Source of the DNA: Siderastrea siderea
Taxonomy: Eukaryota; Cnidaria; Anthozoa; Scleractinia; Rhizangiidae
Assembly: GCA_964030785.1 (NCBI GenBank)
Contig: OZ034967.1
Coordinates: 70,185,113-70,249,112, forward strand
Length of the DNA stretch: 64,000 nt
Direction of reading: 5' to 3'
Shown: piece after piece, positions 46,959 to 54,907 of the stretch
Layout of the letters: every line of letters starts with the position of its first letter
Numbering within the stretch: the stretch's first letter is position 1
Made by a program: the position numbers and the translations under genes
Notes under the pieces: generated by a model
What the model saw: only the letters and a program-made list of their open reading frames with translations
Database searches by the model: none
Told to the model about the DNA's origin: nothing

Positions 46959-47375
46959 ATGGACTCTCGCCATGAGAAGCTGTTAGAGACCTTTGAAGAG
47001 TTCGAGTTCGATTTGGAAGTCGAAGACATTTTGAAGAAAGTGAAGAGGGAGTTTTTGCTGAAGGACGATCAGTTCGCTGAGTTTGCGGAACGATTAAAGC
47101 AATTGGAACCGGAAAAAGTGGAAGCCCAGAGACGCCGAGCAGAACAGGCGGCTCCCTTTCATTCACAGTGCTACCCTCAAATGACCTGTGAGTGGTTTGT
47201 GGAGGGGTTGGATTACTGTTGCGATTACTGGCGGTACCAATTCAAGAGACCACGGACACCTCCGCCAGCACCGCCCACATCACCCAATGTCTGCCGGAAA
47301 CGAGGGCCTCCGCCGCAGTCACCGTCGCAGACCCCCCGTGAAGTACCAACCAAACAACGACGACGACGACCTTAA
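46959..47375 (+). CDS. Polinton protein, 138 aa, unknown
   Basis: It starts at an ATG in strong context (AACATGG), 31 bp after a TATA box. The N-terminal 60 residues are acidic and helical (LETFEEFEFDLEVEDILKKV). A middle part is rich in aromatic residues and cysteine (TCEWFVEGLDYCCDYW). The tail is proline-rich and ends in a basic KQRRRRP run. Its last 89 bp overlap the start of the next gene in another frame. It could be an early regulator by position, or a first exon spliced into the downstream frame. No homologue is recognised. Confidence 0.6.
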   Translation: MDSRHEKLLETFEEFEFDLEVEDILKKVKREFLLKDDQFAEFAERLKQLEPEKVEAQRRRAEQAAPFHSQCYPQMTCEWFVEGLDYCCDYWRYQFKRPRTPPPAPPTSPNVCRKRGPPPQSPSQTPREVPTKQRRRRP

Positions 47376-48465
47376 CGACTCTGACCCAGACGAGGACTTG
47401 AACGACATTGACTATGTTCCCGACAATGACCCGAACGACGACGACGAAACGACAGAGTTACTGACGAAAGACGAACGACGACGGAGACGGAACGCAATCA
47501 AAAAAGCTAGGTACAAGGACCGTTACCCAGAGAAAGCCCGAGCGAGGAATATTGTGAAAAAAGCCAACTACCGACGCAAGTACCCTGAGAAAGTGCGTGC
47601 GGCCCGAAAACGATACCGAGAACAATATCCGGATCGAGTGCGGGAGTCCAAAAGGCGTTATGAGGAGACGCATAAGGAGCAACGGAATGCCACCAAAAGA
47701 GAATGGGCCCAAAAGAACCGAGCACGTTGTGCCGAATACGAGCGGAAGTATAGAGAGAAACATCGGGAACTTTTGAGAACCAAAGCGCGTGAATATCGTC
47801 AAAAGAATCGTGTACGAATATTGGCGTACAAAAGGATGTACAATAAAAGGGCCAAAGCACGGGCGGCTCGTCGGGCATATCGTGCTGCGAACCAGGAGAA
47901 ACTGCATGCGCAAAGAAGAGAGTACTACTGGGCGAACCGCGAGAGGTTGTTGGAGCTCGCTAAAAGGTACTACCACAACAAAAGGAAGCACGTGCCTCGT
48001 CCCAAAACACTGCGGGTGGTATTGACTAATTGTAGGACGCAACCTTCTCTGGAAACCTATTTGAATGACTTTTGTGCCTCCTTACCTTCTGTAGAGAGAC
48101 AGAAAACGGAAGAGAAAATCAAAGCATTAGGACCCTTGAAACTGACCATTCCCTTGGAGGACTTTAAGAAATCGACGCCTAAAATGTCTGAGAACTTTTC
48201 TTTTTGTGAATCATTTCTAGATTCTTATACTCTCACGGATATGGATTCGGGGGGTGTGCAAGGCATGGACCCCCCTGACTTGGAGGACTTTTCGTTTTTG
48301 CAGGAGTTATTGAAAGACATGTCACCCGACGATTGGGAGCAGATCATGGAGGATGTGAAGGACTCTTGTTCCTTTGATTTGGAGGCATTGGTGCCCCCTG
48401 AAGACCTCGTTCACGACATGTCACCCGACGAGGGGGTGGATTTAATGTATGATTTAGTAACGTAA
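47287..48465 (+). CDS. Basic-repeat / acidic-tail protein, possible regulator
   Basis: 392 residues from the first ATG of this frame (the frame opens at 47185 with a GTG at 47188). After an acidic linker (NDDDDLNDSDPDEDLND) comes an array of lysine/arginine/tyrosine-rich repeats of about 14-18 residues, of the type RYREQYPDRVRESKRRY, at about residues 75-235. The C-terminal third is acidic, with two MSPD motifs (MSPDDWEQIM and MSPDEGVDLM). Basic nucleic-acid-binding repeats followed by an acidic tail suggest a transcription activator or a DNA-condensing protein; this is inference. The ATG has weak context and overlaps the previous gene, so splicing or a hybrid product is possible. Confidence 0.65.
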   Translation: MSAGNEGLRRSHRRRPPVKYQPNNDDDDLNDSDPDEDLNDIDYVPDNDPNDDDETTELLTKDERRRRRNAIKKARYKDRYPEKARARNIVKKANYRRKYPEKVRAARKRYREQYPDRVRESKRRYEETHKEQRNATKREWAQKNRARCAEYERKYREKHRELLRTKAREYRQKNRVRILAYKRMYNKRAKARAARRAYRAANQEKLHAQRREYYWANRERLLELAKRYYHNKRKHVPRPKTLRVVLTNCRTQPSLETYLNDFCASLPSVERQKTEEKIKALGPLKLTIPLEDFKKSTPKMSENFSFCESFLDSYTLTDMDSGGVQGMDPPDLEDFSFLQELLKDMSPDDWEQIMEDVKDSCSFDLEALVPPEDLVHDMSPDEGVDLMYDLVT

Positions 48466-48751
48466 AACATTTTCGTCTCAGTATTTGGAAGAACATCCGT
48501 CTCAGTATTTGGCAGAACATTCGTCTCAGTATTTTGGACAGAACAATGAACTTGACAACTCATGAACCAATGAGACAGTGACATTGTTTTTATTTTATCA
48601 GGATCAATTTTGTCTACACCACAATGGGTTGTGTCTCGCAAATCCTGTTTGAGACTCAACACGAACTACAGAAGACTACAGAAGAACAGAATGCAGAATA
48701 ACAATGTGACATTGTTTATTGACACAACATGTAACTGTGTTCATTAAATGT
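48466..48751. repeat. Convergent intergenic region with 24-bp repeats
   Basis: Three tandem units CGTCTCAGTATTTGG(A/C)AGAACAT start at 48474, 48498 and 48522, the last with a 1-bp insertion. A poly(A) signal for the minus-strand genes (TTTATT on the plus strand) lies near 48715. The region separates the plus-strand gene from the minus-strand structural block. Confidence 0.6.
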
Positions 48752-49102
48752 TTACAATTTCAAACGTTTCTTGGCTTGCATGATTTTCTTGACCACTCGT
48801 TCGGTCTTGTTTTTCTTGCCGGGTAATCGATCAATGGCTTGGATCATCTTGGTATCGGCTTTCCATTTATCTTGCAAATTCTTGGCACGACTGTAATCAA
48901 TGTCGTGTTGCTTAGCAATCTGGTCCAAGCGATTGATGCCGGGATCCCCACGTTTCAGACGTTTAGCCAAATGCGTGCCAGGCCCCATGTACTGATAACC
49001 GGGCCAATGAAATTCCTTCCCCGTTTTCGCAATCCATTTTTGTACATCCAAGGCCCCTCCTCGTTGGGGGCGTCCCCTTCTCCTCCTCCTCTTAGCGGGC
49101 AT
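48752..49102 (-). CDS. Parvovirus-type phospholipase A2
   Basis: 116 residues. A basic arginine-rich N-terminus (residues 4-14) precedes a compact PLA2 core: calcium loop YMGPG (38-42), then HDIDY (66-70) with the catalytic His66-Asp67 pair. This matches the domain at the N-terminus of parvovirus VP1, which hydrolyses membrane phospholipid during entry. Here it is a free-standing small protein and probably virion-associated. It lies 3 bp after the upstream 211-aa gene and is likely on the same transcript. The key residues are present, so it should be active. Confidence 0.88.
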   Translation of the reverse strand: MPAKRRRRRGRPQRGGALDVQKWIAKTGKEFHWPGYQYMGPGTHLAKRLKRGDPGINRLDQIAKQHDIDYSRAKNLQDKWKADTKMIQAIDRLPGKKNKTERVVKKIMQAKKRLKL

Positions 49103-49105
49103 CTT

Positions 49106-49741
49106 TTAGTCACTGTCGTAATCCAATCGACGTCGTAACTTTTTGCCACGAGCCCAATCTTCCCAACCGGGTAAGGGTTTCAATCGTTCCACTTCTCGGG
49201 CGGGTCCTTTGCCTTTGCCTTTGCGACTCTCGGCTAACTTTTTTTCCAAGGTCTTGCGCTGTTCTCGAATGGCTTCTAAACGCGACCGAGTATCCCCTCG
49301 ACTGGTGGATGGGCTCCCTTTCTTGACAATCTTACTGGTGGTGGCTGCTCCTGTGCCTTTCTTGGTTGCAGGGGTAATGGGTGGTTTGGGGGTGGACGGG
49401 CTGCCTTTTATCATGCGCTTCAACCATTGTTCCACAGGTCCCGTCACCAAATCCCCGGCTTCTTCCTCGCCTTCTTCGCCTGGAGGGCCACCCGGCGCTC
49501 CAACCCCCACCCCGCCAGGAAATTGACGAATACGTTTGGTTAACTTGGTTAATTCTTGACTCAACGGTTTAGTTTGAGCATTGACCAGGGCTGGAGGTAA
49601 TTGGGGGTTGGCTAATAACACATGTTTTTGGGCGGCGAGCGTTGCGGCTTTGTTCAACAAGGCATTTTCGGTGAGTTCTCCTTTGTAATATTGAATGAGT
49701 TGTTCCAAGTCCTTTTGGGGAATCATGTAGACCTCGTCCAT
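49106..49741 (-). CDS. Polinton protein, 211 aa, unknown
   Basis: The N-terminal 75 residues are helical (DLEQLIQYYKGELTENALL). A glycine/proline linker with GVGVGAPGGPPGEEGEE follows. The C-terminal half is basic with a coiled stretch (RSRLEAIREQRKTLEKKL) and ends LRRRLDYDSD. It overlaps the upstream gene by 19 bp. It lies among structural genes, so a core or minor virion protein is plausible, but I do not recognise a family. Confidence 0.75.
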   Translation of the reverse strand: MDEVYMIPQKDLEQLIQYYKGELTENALLNKAATLAAQKHVLLANPQLPPALVNAQTKPLSQELTKLTKRIRQFPGGVGVGAPGGPPGEEGEEEAGDLVTGPVEQWLKRMIKGSPSTPKPPITPATKKGTGAATTSKIVKKGSPSTSRGDTRSRLEAIREQRKTLEKKLAESRKGKGKGPAREVERLKPLPGWEDWARGKKLRRRLDYDSD

Positions 49742-49953
49742 GATCGTTGACTACAGTCGGGGCAAAGTTCCCCGTCTTCCTGGTCACGGCAACTCTTACA
49801 AAGACGGGACTTTAAGATGTGTTGGTACTCTCGATACAACAGGTGATATTTATGCTTCCAATAATGACACTCGTCTTTCCACTTGTCGGTGGCCCGATTG
49901 GCTTCTTGTAATAGAGCCATCCACGTAGGGAGGGTTAACGAACACATTGACAT
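49723..49953 (-). CDS. Small zinc-ribbon-like protein, 76 aa
   Basis: Starts at the ATG at 49953; the longer frame begins at a GTG. It has an amphipathic helix rich in aromatic residues (DECHYWKHKYHLLYREYQ), then two cysteine pairs CKSC and CPDC 13 residues apart, a likely zinc site. It overlaps both neighbours by 19 bp in other frames, as in compact viral genomes. Function unknown. Confidence 0.65.
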   Translation of the reverse strand: MSMCSLTLPTWMALLQEANRATDKWKDECHYWKHKYHLLYREYQHILKSRLCKSCRDQEDGELCPDCSQRSWTRST

Positions 49954-50252
49954 AACACCTCGTGAAGTCCTTGAAACAACCCTTGTCCTTTTTGTCGGAC
50001 TAACCACTGACGACGTTTTTTGACGGAATGTCGACGACGTCCCAAATCACGTAGTACCTTTTTATAGGGTTGAAGTTTAGCCAGCATGGGTGGGGTCACA
50101 GGAATCTTGTTTTTTAAAAAGTTCAAGACCAATTCACTCACGGCATTGATTTGATCGGCATTGGCATGTTGTAACAACTCTTGACGTTTGGTACCATTGG
50201 CTTCTTGTAACATGGACCGTAAAAACGGCAATTGACGTCGAAGACGTTGCAT
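49935..50252 (-). CDS. Conserved Polinton basic protein, 105 aa
   Basis: The ATG is at 50252; the longer frame begins at a TTG. The pattern RLRRQLPFLRSML, then HANADQINAVSELVLN, KLQPYKKVLRDLG and RRRHSVKKRRQWL is, as I recall, a widespread small protein of animal Polintons with no assigned role. It is highly basic with a helical core. In relatives the tail after the basic run is usually hydrophobic and glycine-rich; here it is short (GLFQGLHEVLCQCVR). Probably a virion core component. Confidence 0.75.
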   Translation of the reverse strand: MQRLRRQLPFLRSMLQEANGTKRQELLQHANADQINAVSELVLNFLKNKIPVTPPMLAKLQPYKKVLRDLGRRRHSVKKRRQWLVRQKGQGLFQGLHEVLCQCVR

Positions 50253-50254
50253 CT

Positions 50255-50425
50255 TTACCAACGATGGCGACGACGATACCGTTGATTGGCTTTTTGAATC
50301 GTGCGTTTTATACGTTTATCCGTTTCCAAGGCCACGGCTTTCCCCAATCCTACCATGGCGGGGACCAATAGATTTAAAAAACCGCCTCGTTGACGACGGC
50401 GTCGTCGTGGTCTTCTCCTCACCAT
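50255..50425 (-). CDS. Tiny basic core-like protein, 56 aa (pX-like)
   Basis: The ATG overlaps the stop of the upstream gene. An arginine-rich start (RRRPRRRRRQRGG) is followed by a hydrophobic helix (FLNLLVPAMVGLGKAVAL) and a basic end. The MVGLG stretch fits the adenain cleavage rule (M/I/L)-x-G-x/G at residues 24-28. The layout resembles the precursor of adenovirus core peptide X (mu), a DNA-binding virion peptide. Assignment is by architecture, not alignment. Confidence 0.6.
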   Translation of the reverse strand: MVRRRPRRRRRQRGGFLNLLVPAMVGLGKAVALETDKRIKRTIQKANQRYRRRHRW

Positions 50426-50589
50426 GGTCGACCCGTCAATAGACGTTGAAGGGCTTTGTTTTGTTTGATCACGTCTCGCGTCTCTTTATAGCCTTGGCGG
50501 GTATTGCGTTTCAAATCTTGCCACCAACCCCCACCTTGTTGTCGTCGTTTCCTTTTTCTGCGTCGTCGTCGTCTTCGTTGGACGGCCAT
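50419..50589 (-). CDS. Tiny basic protein, 56 aa
   Basis: Starts at the ATG at 50589, with a TATA-like CATAAAAAGC about 32 bp upstream. Arginine/lysine-rich over residues 5-16, then QQGGGWWQDLKRNTRQGY and a mixed-charge tail ending LTGRPW. It overlaps the 3' end of the 227-aa membrane protein gene (50511-50589) and the start of the next gene. Likely a nucleic-acid-binding virion peptide. Confidence 0.55.
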   Translation of the reverse strand: MAVQRRRRRRRKRKRRQQGGGWWQDLKRNTRQGYKETRDVIKQNKALQRLLTGRPW

Positions 50590-51194
50590 GGTTCTAAGAG
50601 TGTGGGACTAGGAGGGAGCGGCTTTTTATGGATCCAATACTCTTTGGGTTTCAAGGGACGAGGACATCCGTCTACATAGCATAGGGCTTCCAAGGGTTGG
50701 TACACAAAATGACCATGGTAATCTTGCACACATCGTTTAGGTAATGGAGGGGTGAAATCCACAATGGTATCATCCAAGGTTTGCATCTTGATTAAAAATC
50801 GTTCCAGATCCTCCAAGGGAATACCCCGCACATGGGTTTTCAATTCGGTCAAGGCTTTGGCATAGGTGGTAAACGCAAACCGACTCATGGTCACTTTAAA
50901 TCGGTATTGTTTAAAATCATTCCATCCTTTGACCACGGTGCCTACGGCCGCCAAACAGGCTACCAATGTACTGTTTTCAAATAGCGGACCCGCAATCATA
51001 CCGGCAGCCATCAGGAGTAAGGCCATACCATTGAACAAGGCATTCATCCACTTGTAATGATTCAACATTTTGCGATAACACCACCATTGTTGATGGTAAA
51101 AAGCATACAAGGAATCCATCCGTTGTAATAATTCCGGGGGGAAGGGAAGACCATGATGTTTCGATCCATTCAATAACGACACGACGGTTTTCAT
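50511..51194 (-). CDS. Two-transmembrane protein, SLATT-like
   Basis: 227 residues from the ATG at 51194; the longer frame starts at a GTG. Two hydrophobic segments (about 51-69 and 72-89, NALFNGMALLLMAAGMIAG and STLVACLAAVGTVV) are separated by only a short turn. An aromatic/basic helix (WWCYRKMLNHYKW) precedes them. A long cytosolic helical part follows (KGWNDFKQYRFKVTMSRFAF, TTYAKALTELKTHVRG). The C-terminus is proline-rich and acidic. The order helix, 2TM hairpin, charged helical bundle resembles SLATT domains, which are membrane effectors often paired with SLOG proteins; this element also has a SLOG-like gene. The SLATT call is inference from architecture. Confidence 0.6.
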   Translation of the reverse strand: MKTVVSLLNGSKHHGLPFPPELLQRMDSLYAFYHQQWWCYRKMLNHYKWMNALFNGMALLLMAAGMIAGPLFENSTLVACLAAVGTVVKGWNDFKQYRFKVTMSRFAFTTYAKALTELKTHVRGIPLEDLERFLIKMQTLDDTIVDFTPPLPKRCVQDYHGHFVYQPLEALCYVDGCPRPLKPKEYWIHKKPLPPSPTLLEPWPSNEDDDDAEKGNDDNKVGVGGKI

Positions 51195-51196
51195 CC

Positions 51197-51613
51197 TCAC
51201 GGCGAAACACGGGACGACGAGGTTTGTACGCTGGGTGCTCCTCCTTGTTTATAACTGGTGACAATGCTATTGGTCATGGTGACATTAGCAATGTCACGTC
51301 CTTGGGCTAATTGTTCCTGATCTTGTAACATCATCCGTAAACGTCGTTGTAAATCCGCTTGACGCAAGGTACGAGGGGCTCGGTCAGAACTCCCAGACGT
51401 CCAAGATCCTCGAGGGGTGGCTGGGTTAGAGGCAGGTGTCAAAGGTGAAGTAGGGGTATTTCGTCGTCGTCCTCGTATTCGTCTCGGTCGTCGTCCACGA
51501 CGACCCCCACCACCACCACCACCACCACCACCACCACCACCACCTCCTCCACCACCACCACCACCAGCACCACCAGCACCACCAGCTCCACCAGCACCAC
51601 CTCCACCACCAAC

Positions 51614-51644
<31 letters not shown>

Positions 51645-52114
51645 CCACCACCACCACCACGTCCACGTCCAGCACCAGCACCAGCACCACGTCCACCACC
51701 ACGTCCACTACGTCCACCACCACGTCCATTACCATTACCCCCAGCACCCGCTGCTGTTCGAGCACCCGCTGCCAAGGGTACGCTAGGAGGAGTCGCAGGG
51801 GTTCGAGCACCAGAAGACGACGGGCTGGTCTGGGGGCTTTGGAATGATTGATTTCCTGGACTTCCTACCCCTGCTGGGGAAGAAGCCTGGGCAGGGGGCG
51901 AACCATCTCTACCGGTAATGGGGAGAACTTCCATAAACTGAAAGAGGGGCTCGGCTTCCATTTCCTCCATGGCCACGTCGAGAAGGCCTTGGTCTCCCGT
52001 GAAATACAAATCTTGCCAGGCGCTTGGGGACATTTGATTACCACTGGCTGCCCCGACCCCCGCCGGGGACACGGTATCGTACGATTGCGGAGGTTGACGG
52101 TCATCATCGGCCAT
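51197..52114 (-). CDS. Glycine-rich Polinton protein, 305 aa
   Basis: The acidic N-terminus (about 1-60) is followed by a Ser/Pro region. A very long Gly/Ala/Arg low-complexity block spans about residues 123-205, then comes an arginine-rich run (RRGRRPRRIRGRRR). The C-terminal 75 residues are ordinary: QADLQRRLRMMLQDQEQLA, then TNSIVTSYKQGGAPSVQ, a tail that looks conserved among Polinton proteins. A TATA box (CTATAAAG) lies at 52151-52159, about 40 bp upstream. The RGG-like block suggests nucleic-acid binding or phase separation; exact role unknown. Confidence 0.7.
51508..51662. repeat. CCA/GGT triplet repeat inside the glycine-rich gene
   Basis: Nearly pure CCA triplets on the plus strand (GGT on the coding strand), interrupted by AGC and CTC. 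They encode glycine runs with alanine. Copy number is likely to vary. Confidence 0.85.
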
Positions 52115-52152
52115 GGTTGCTTTCTATTTTGACCTGTTCCAAGGGGCTCCCT

Positions 52153-52806
52153 TTATAGTCGTTTTTGATAGGTGCGAGTCCATCCTTCGTCTTTTAACAG
52201 GTGACTCAACACCCGTTGTTGATCGGACGAGGCGGGGTGTAAATCCAAGACCAAATACCCATACGGTCGTGTGGTGGCTTGATGAAACGTCTCCAACGTG
52301 TCTTTCCACGTGGTAGGAAACGATTGAAGCATGACATTGCGTACCCCTAATTGATCTCGGGGGTTCTTGAACGCTACAATGTAATGGGCATTGCGGGATA
52401 TACTTTTCGCATAGCGACCCACGGGAAACATGTCTTGGCACAAGTATAGGACGGTCACCCCTTGATGATGCGAATGTTTGGTGAATAAATCCAACACGCG
52501 TTTATCGTGACTGCCTTCATCCATTAAATCATCCAAGACCAGGACCCCATGTCCTTCAGGAAACCATTGCACTAAGGCCTCATGATCGGGAATTCCTTCG
52601 TGAAATACCACCCCTTGATCTTGCATGCCTTGAAATCGATCTTGCCAGGCCCCATAACAATAATGCACTTGGGTCGGTGGGGTTTCAAACAAGTGGGGGT
52701 TGTCTACCAAGAGTTTTTCCGTAAACACGGTTTTGCCACATCCCGAAGGACTCACCACCAAGATAGAGGAGGGCGTATGAAAACGAAACGGTTTCCCCGT
52801 TTGCAT
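52153..52806 (-). CDS. DNA-packaging ATPase (FtsK/HerA, A32-like)
   Basis: 217 residues from an ATG, with an AATAAAAAGG TATA-like box about 40 bp upstream. Walker A is SPSGCGKT (19-26) and Walker B is GVLVLDDLMDE (87-97). A glutamine-containing strand, VTVLYLCQDMF (about 117-127), suits the sensor motif of the family. It is the Polinton/adenovirus-group ATPase thought to pump genome DNA into capsids. Length is normal for the family and it appears intact. Confidence 0.9.
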   Translation of the reverse strand: MQTGKPFRFHTPSSILVVSPSGCGKTVFTEKLLVDNPHLFETPPTQVHYCYGAWQDRFQGMQDQGVVFHEGIPDHEALVQWFPEGHGVLVLDDLMDEGSHDKRVLDLFTKHSHHQGVTVLYLCQDMFPVGRYAKSISRNAHYIVAFKNPRDQLGVRNVMLQSFPTTWKDTLETFHQATTRPYGYLVLDLHPASSDQQRVLSHLLKDEGWTRTYQKRL

Positions 52807-52850
52807 GATGATGATGAACTACCCTTAGAAAAAAAAAGGCACCTTTTTAT

Positions 52851-52937
52851 TGGAGTCGGTGGGACTCGAACCCACGTACGACCCAATCCCTATCTGAATC
52901 AAAGGTCTAAGGCTCTAACCAACTGAGCTACGACTCC
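52851..52937 (-). tRNA. tRNA-like gene, anticodon unassigned
   Basis: 87 nt on the minus strand. The 7-bp acceptor stem is perfect (GGAGTCG with CGACTCC, then A). The D-arm GCTCAGTTGGTTAGAGC is intact. The T-arm GTGGG-TTCGAGT-CCCAC is perfect, and a T9 run lies 20 bp downstream as a pol III terminator. No CCA is encoded. The middle section is 36 nt, too long for a plain anticodon arm, and no standard anticodon stem with T33 is obvious; GACCT could pair with GGGTC around an enlarged loop. It may hold an intron or be a tRNA mimic. It lies between the ATPase and protease genes. Confidence 0.75.
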
Positions 52938-52965
52938 GACACTGTGTTCCAACGAACTTTTTTAT

Positions 52966-53505
52966 TTAAGCATTACATTGATGATACGGATGACAACAAA
53001 GTTGATACCATCTCGATTCTTGACCTACAATCAATTGTTGAAGGCGTTGACCCGCTTGATGGTCATTGCTTACATAATCATGATCCGAAAACTCATTTAA
53101 AAACGCTTGCAAGGTCCGTCCACGGGCTTTGGCTTTCAAGTACAACAAGGCGTAATCACCACAACTCTTGCTTGTAATGGCTTGGAGGGACTTGCCATTG
53201 GTCACTACATACTTCCAATGTTGGACAATCCAATCTCGTAACGGGGTGGCTTGCACGTACGTATCCAATGGCAAAGCATAACTGTCCAGGACTTCACACA
53301 CCTTTCCATCCGTCCACACCGCTAACCAATGTTGTCCCGGTTGATCGTGCGGGTCCGTATTCACAATGTACCCTTGGGGTTGGGTCTTGACAGGACTCTT
53401 GGGTAAACGATCACAGGCCACGGTCCCGTAAAAGACCGGGTTCAATTGGGGATCGTCTCGGGCTAAATAATCCAACTGCACATTATTCAAGGCCACATGT
53501 TCCAT
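52966..53505 (-). CDS. Adenain-type cysteine protease
   Basis: 179 residues. The catalytic arrangement of adenovirus protease (Ulp1-like fold) is visible: His59 in GQHWLAVW, Asp74 in EVLDSYALP, Gln108 and Cys115 in SKSCGDYALLYL. It would mature capsid and core precursors. Its ATG overlaps the stop of the capsid gene by one base (TGATG), so translation or expression is coupled to the capsid gene. Several small Polinton proteins carry matching cleavage sites. Confidence 0.93.
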   Translation of the reverse strand: MEHVALNNVQLDYLARDDPQLNPVFYGTVACDRLPKSPVKTQPQGYIVNTDPHDQPGQHWLAVWTDGKVCEVLDSYALPLDTYVQATPLRDWIVQHWKYVVTNGKSLQAITSKSCGDYALLYLKAKARGRTLQAFLNEFSDHDYVSNDHQAGQRLQQLIVGQESRWYQLCCHPYHQCNA

Positions 53506-54905
53506 CAGTGCTGGTAAATGTTATACAACACGGCTCCGTTCCTGTCAATCTCCAGCAAGTTCTCAAATTCTCCATACACCAGTACGGTTATATTGACACC
53601 GGGGGCGGCTCCAAATTCCAAGACCAGTTGTAAATCGCCTGTTTGCTTGGGGTTGAGGTTTTGACTGTCAGCACATCCATTGGCCACATTGTCAAACATG
53701 TACAAGGTACAATTTTTAGCTTGGCCCCAATCCAGTAGTTCTACCATATTGCCTTTCTTTTTACACCAAGCACCACTGGCTTGCAGAAAACGGAAGTAGC
53801 CTAGATTATCTCGGGTGCCATTGTTGTGCACTAACTGGAGGGTTTCATAAGGGTATTCTTCTCCTTTGACAATCTGTCGAATGGAGGTCAGACCAAATTT
53901 CTGGAAACAGAACGGATCTCGGGTCACATCTCCATTGAAGGCGCGGCTGTCCAGTAACCCTACAATCAATCGGTCAGGTATTCTGTTTTGAAACAGGTTC
54001 GGGATATCAAAGCGGACCAGGTTGTTTTGCATGCTGAAGGTCCGGATTTCACTGCGGACGGTCGGGTAAGCCGCCACTTCTCCTTCATTGTGTCTTTTGC
54101 TAGATATACTCTGGTAGATGGCGTCATTCAAACGCAGTTGACAGAGATGAAACCTTAGTTTGACATCCCCTTCCATCAATCGACCAGCTAGAGCCACTCC
54201 ATTCAAAAACAGGCTGGGGCCATTGAAATGAAATTTCATCTTGATTTCGATGCCAGGCACCAACAATTTGCCAGTGTGAAAGACTTCCAAGTGGGGGGTA
54301 AACACTAGACTGTGGGTGACACCTGCAGCATACTTGGCGGTTTCGGCTACCATGGCGGCCAAGGCCCCTTTGTGATTGGCACTGAGAGCGTTATAGGCGG
54401 CATCAGGTGTGCCATAGTCTGTGTTGGTGGCGGTCCATTGGGGTGGGAAATCCACTTGATTGAACCATCCTTGGGGTCCTAACACGGTCTTGCCATCTTC
54501 TCGGTCATAATTCAGCAAGGTTTCCAGGTAAGCTTTGTAATGATACGTGTCGGATTGAGGACTGATCAACGTGCCATTCAACTGCAAGTCAATTTGTTTG
54601 ATGATGGAATGGGCCAAATTGTTGACGGGCCACAATTTCTGATTGGCCACCAAGTTCCCGGCATCCTCCTTTTTCAAACTCAATTCCATGGTAAAGTAAC
54701 TGCGTCCCAAATCCACAAAATCGTCCAATCCTGGTATGATGAATTCCATGGGATTGATACCCGTGGTGGTGGGTTGAATGGTGACCATGCGATAGGCATT
54801 GATGCTAATGTCGGTCGGTGGCACCTTGAAAATCCGTAAGGCAGGGTTGACGGTCCCTTCGGAACGCTCGTGAGCCGGGGCGGTTTGCGTACTCACGTCA
54901 GGCAT
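53505..54905 (-). CDS. Major capsid protein (double jelly-roll hexon type)
   Basis: 466 residues. Recognised by Polinton capsid features: an N-terminal segment with FKVPPTDISINAYRMVTIQP, then INPMEFIIPGLDDFVDLGRS, a central FTPHLEVFHTGKLLVPG phrase and the C-terminal LVYGEFENLLEIDRNG. The length suits two jelly-roll domains. It forms the icosahedral shell. A TATA box (GCTATAAAAACC) lies at 54946-54957, about 45 bp upstream. It is followed directly by the protease gene. Confidence 0.9.
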   Translation of the reverse strand: MPDVSTQTAPAHERSEGTVNPALRIFKVPPTDISINAYRMVTIQPTTTGINPMEFIIPGLDDFVDLGRSYFTMELSLKKEDAGNLVANQKLWPVNNLAHSIIKQIDLQLNGTLISPQSDTYHYKAYLETLLNYDREDGKTVLGPQGWFNQVDFPPQWTATNTDYGTPDAAYNALSANHKGALAAMVAETAKYAAGVTHSLVFTPHLEVFHTGKLLVPGIEIKMKFHFNGPSLFLNGVALAGRLMEGDVKLRFHLCQLRLNDAIYQSISSKRHNEGEVAAYPTVRSEIRTFSMQNNLVRFDIPNLFQNRIPDRLIVGLLDSRAFNGDVTRDPFCFQKFGLTSIRQIVKGEEYPYETLQLVHNNGTRDNLGYFRFLQASGAWCKKKGNMVELLDWGQAKNCTLYMFDNVANGCADSQNLNPKQTGDLQLVLEFGAAPGVNITVLVYGEFENLLEIDRNGAVLYNIYQH

Positions 54906-54907
54906 GT

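Noticed and set aside
47188..47286. GTG start of the basic-repeat protein
   Set aside because: GTG is not a normal start in animals; the first ATG is at 47287, although splicing from the upstream gene remains possible.
48474..48545. Possible CRISPR-like array
   Set aside because: Units are directly adjacent with no spacers and the context is a eukaryotic element.
51417..51851. Polyproline frame on the plus strand
   Set aside because: It is simply the reverse reading of the GGT repeat of the glycine-rich gene.
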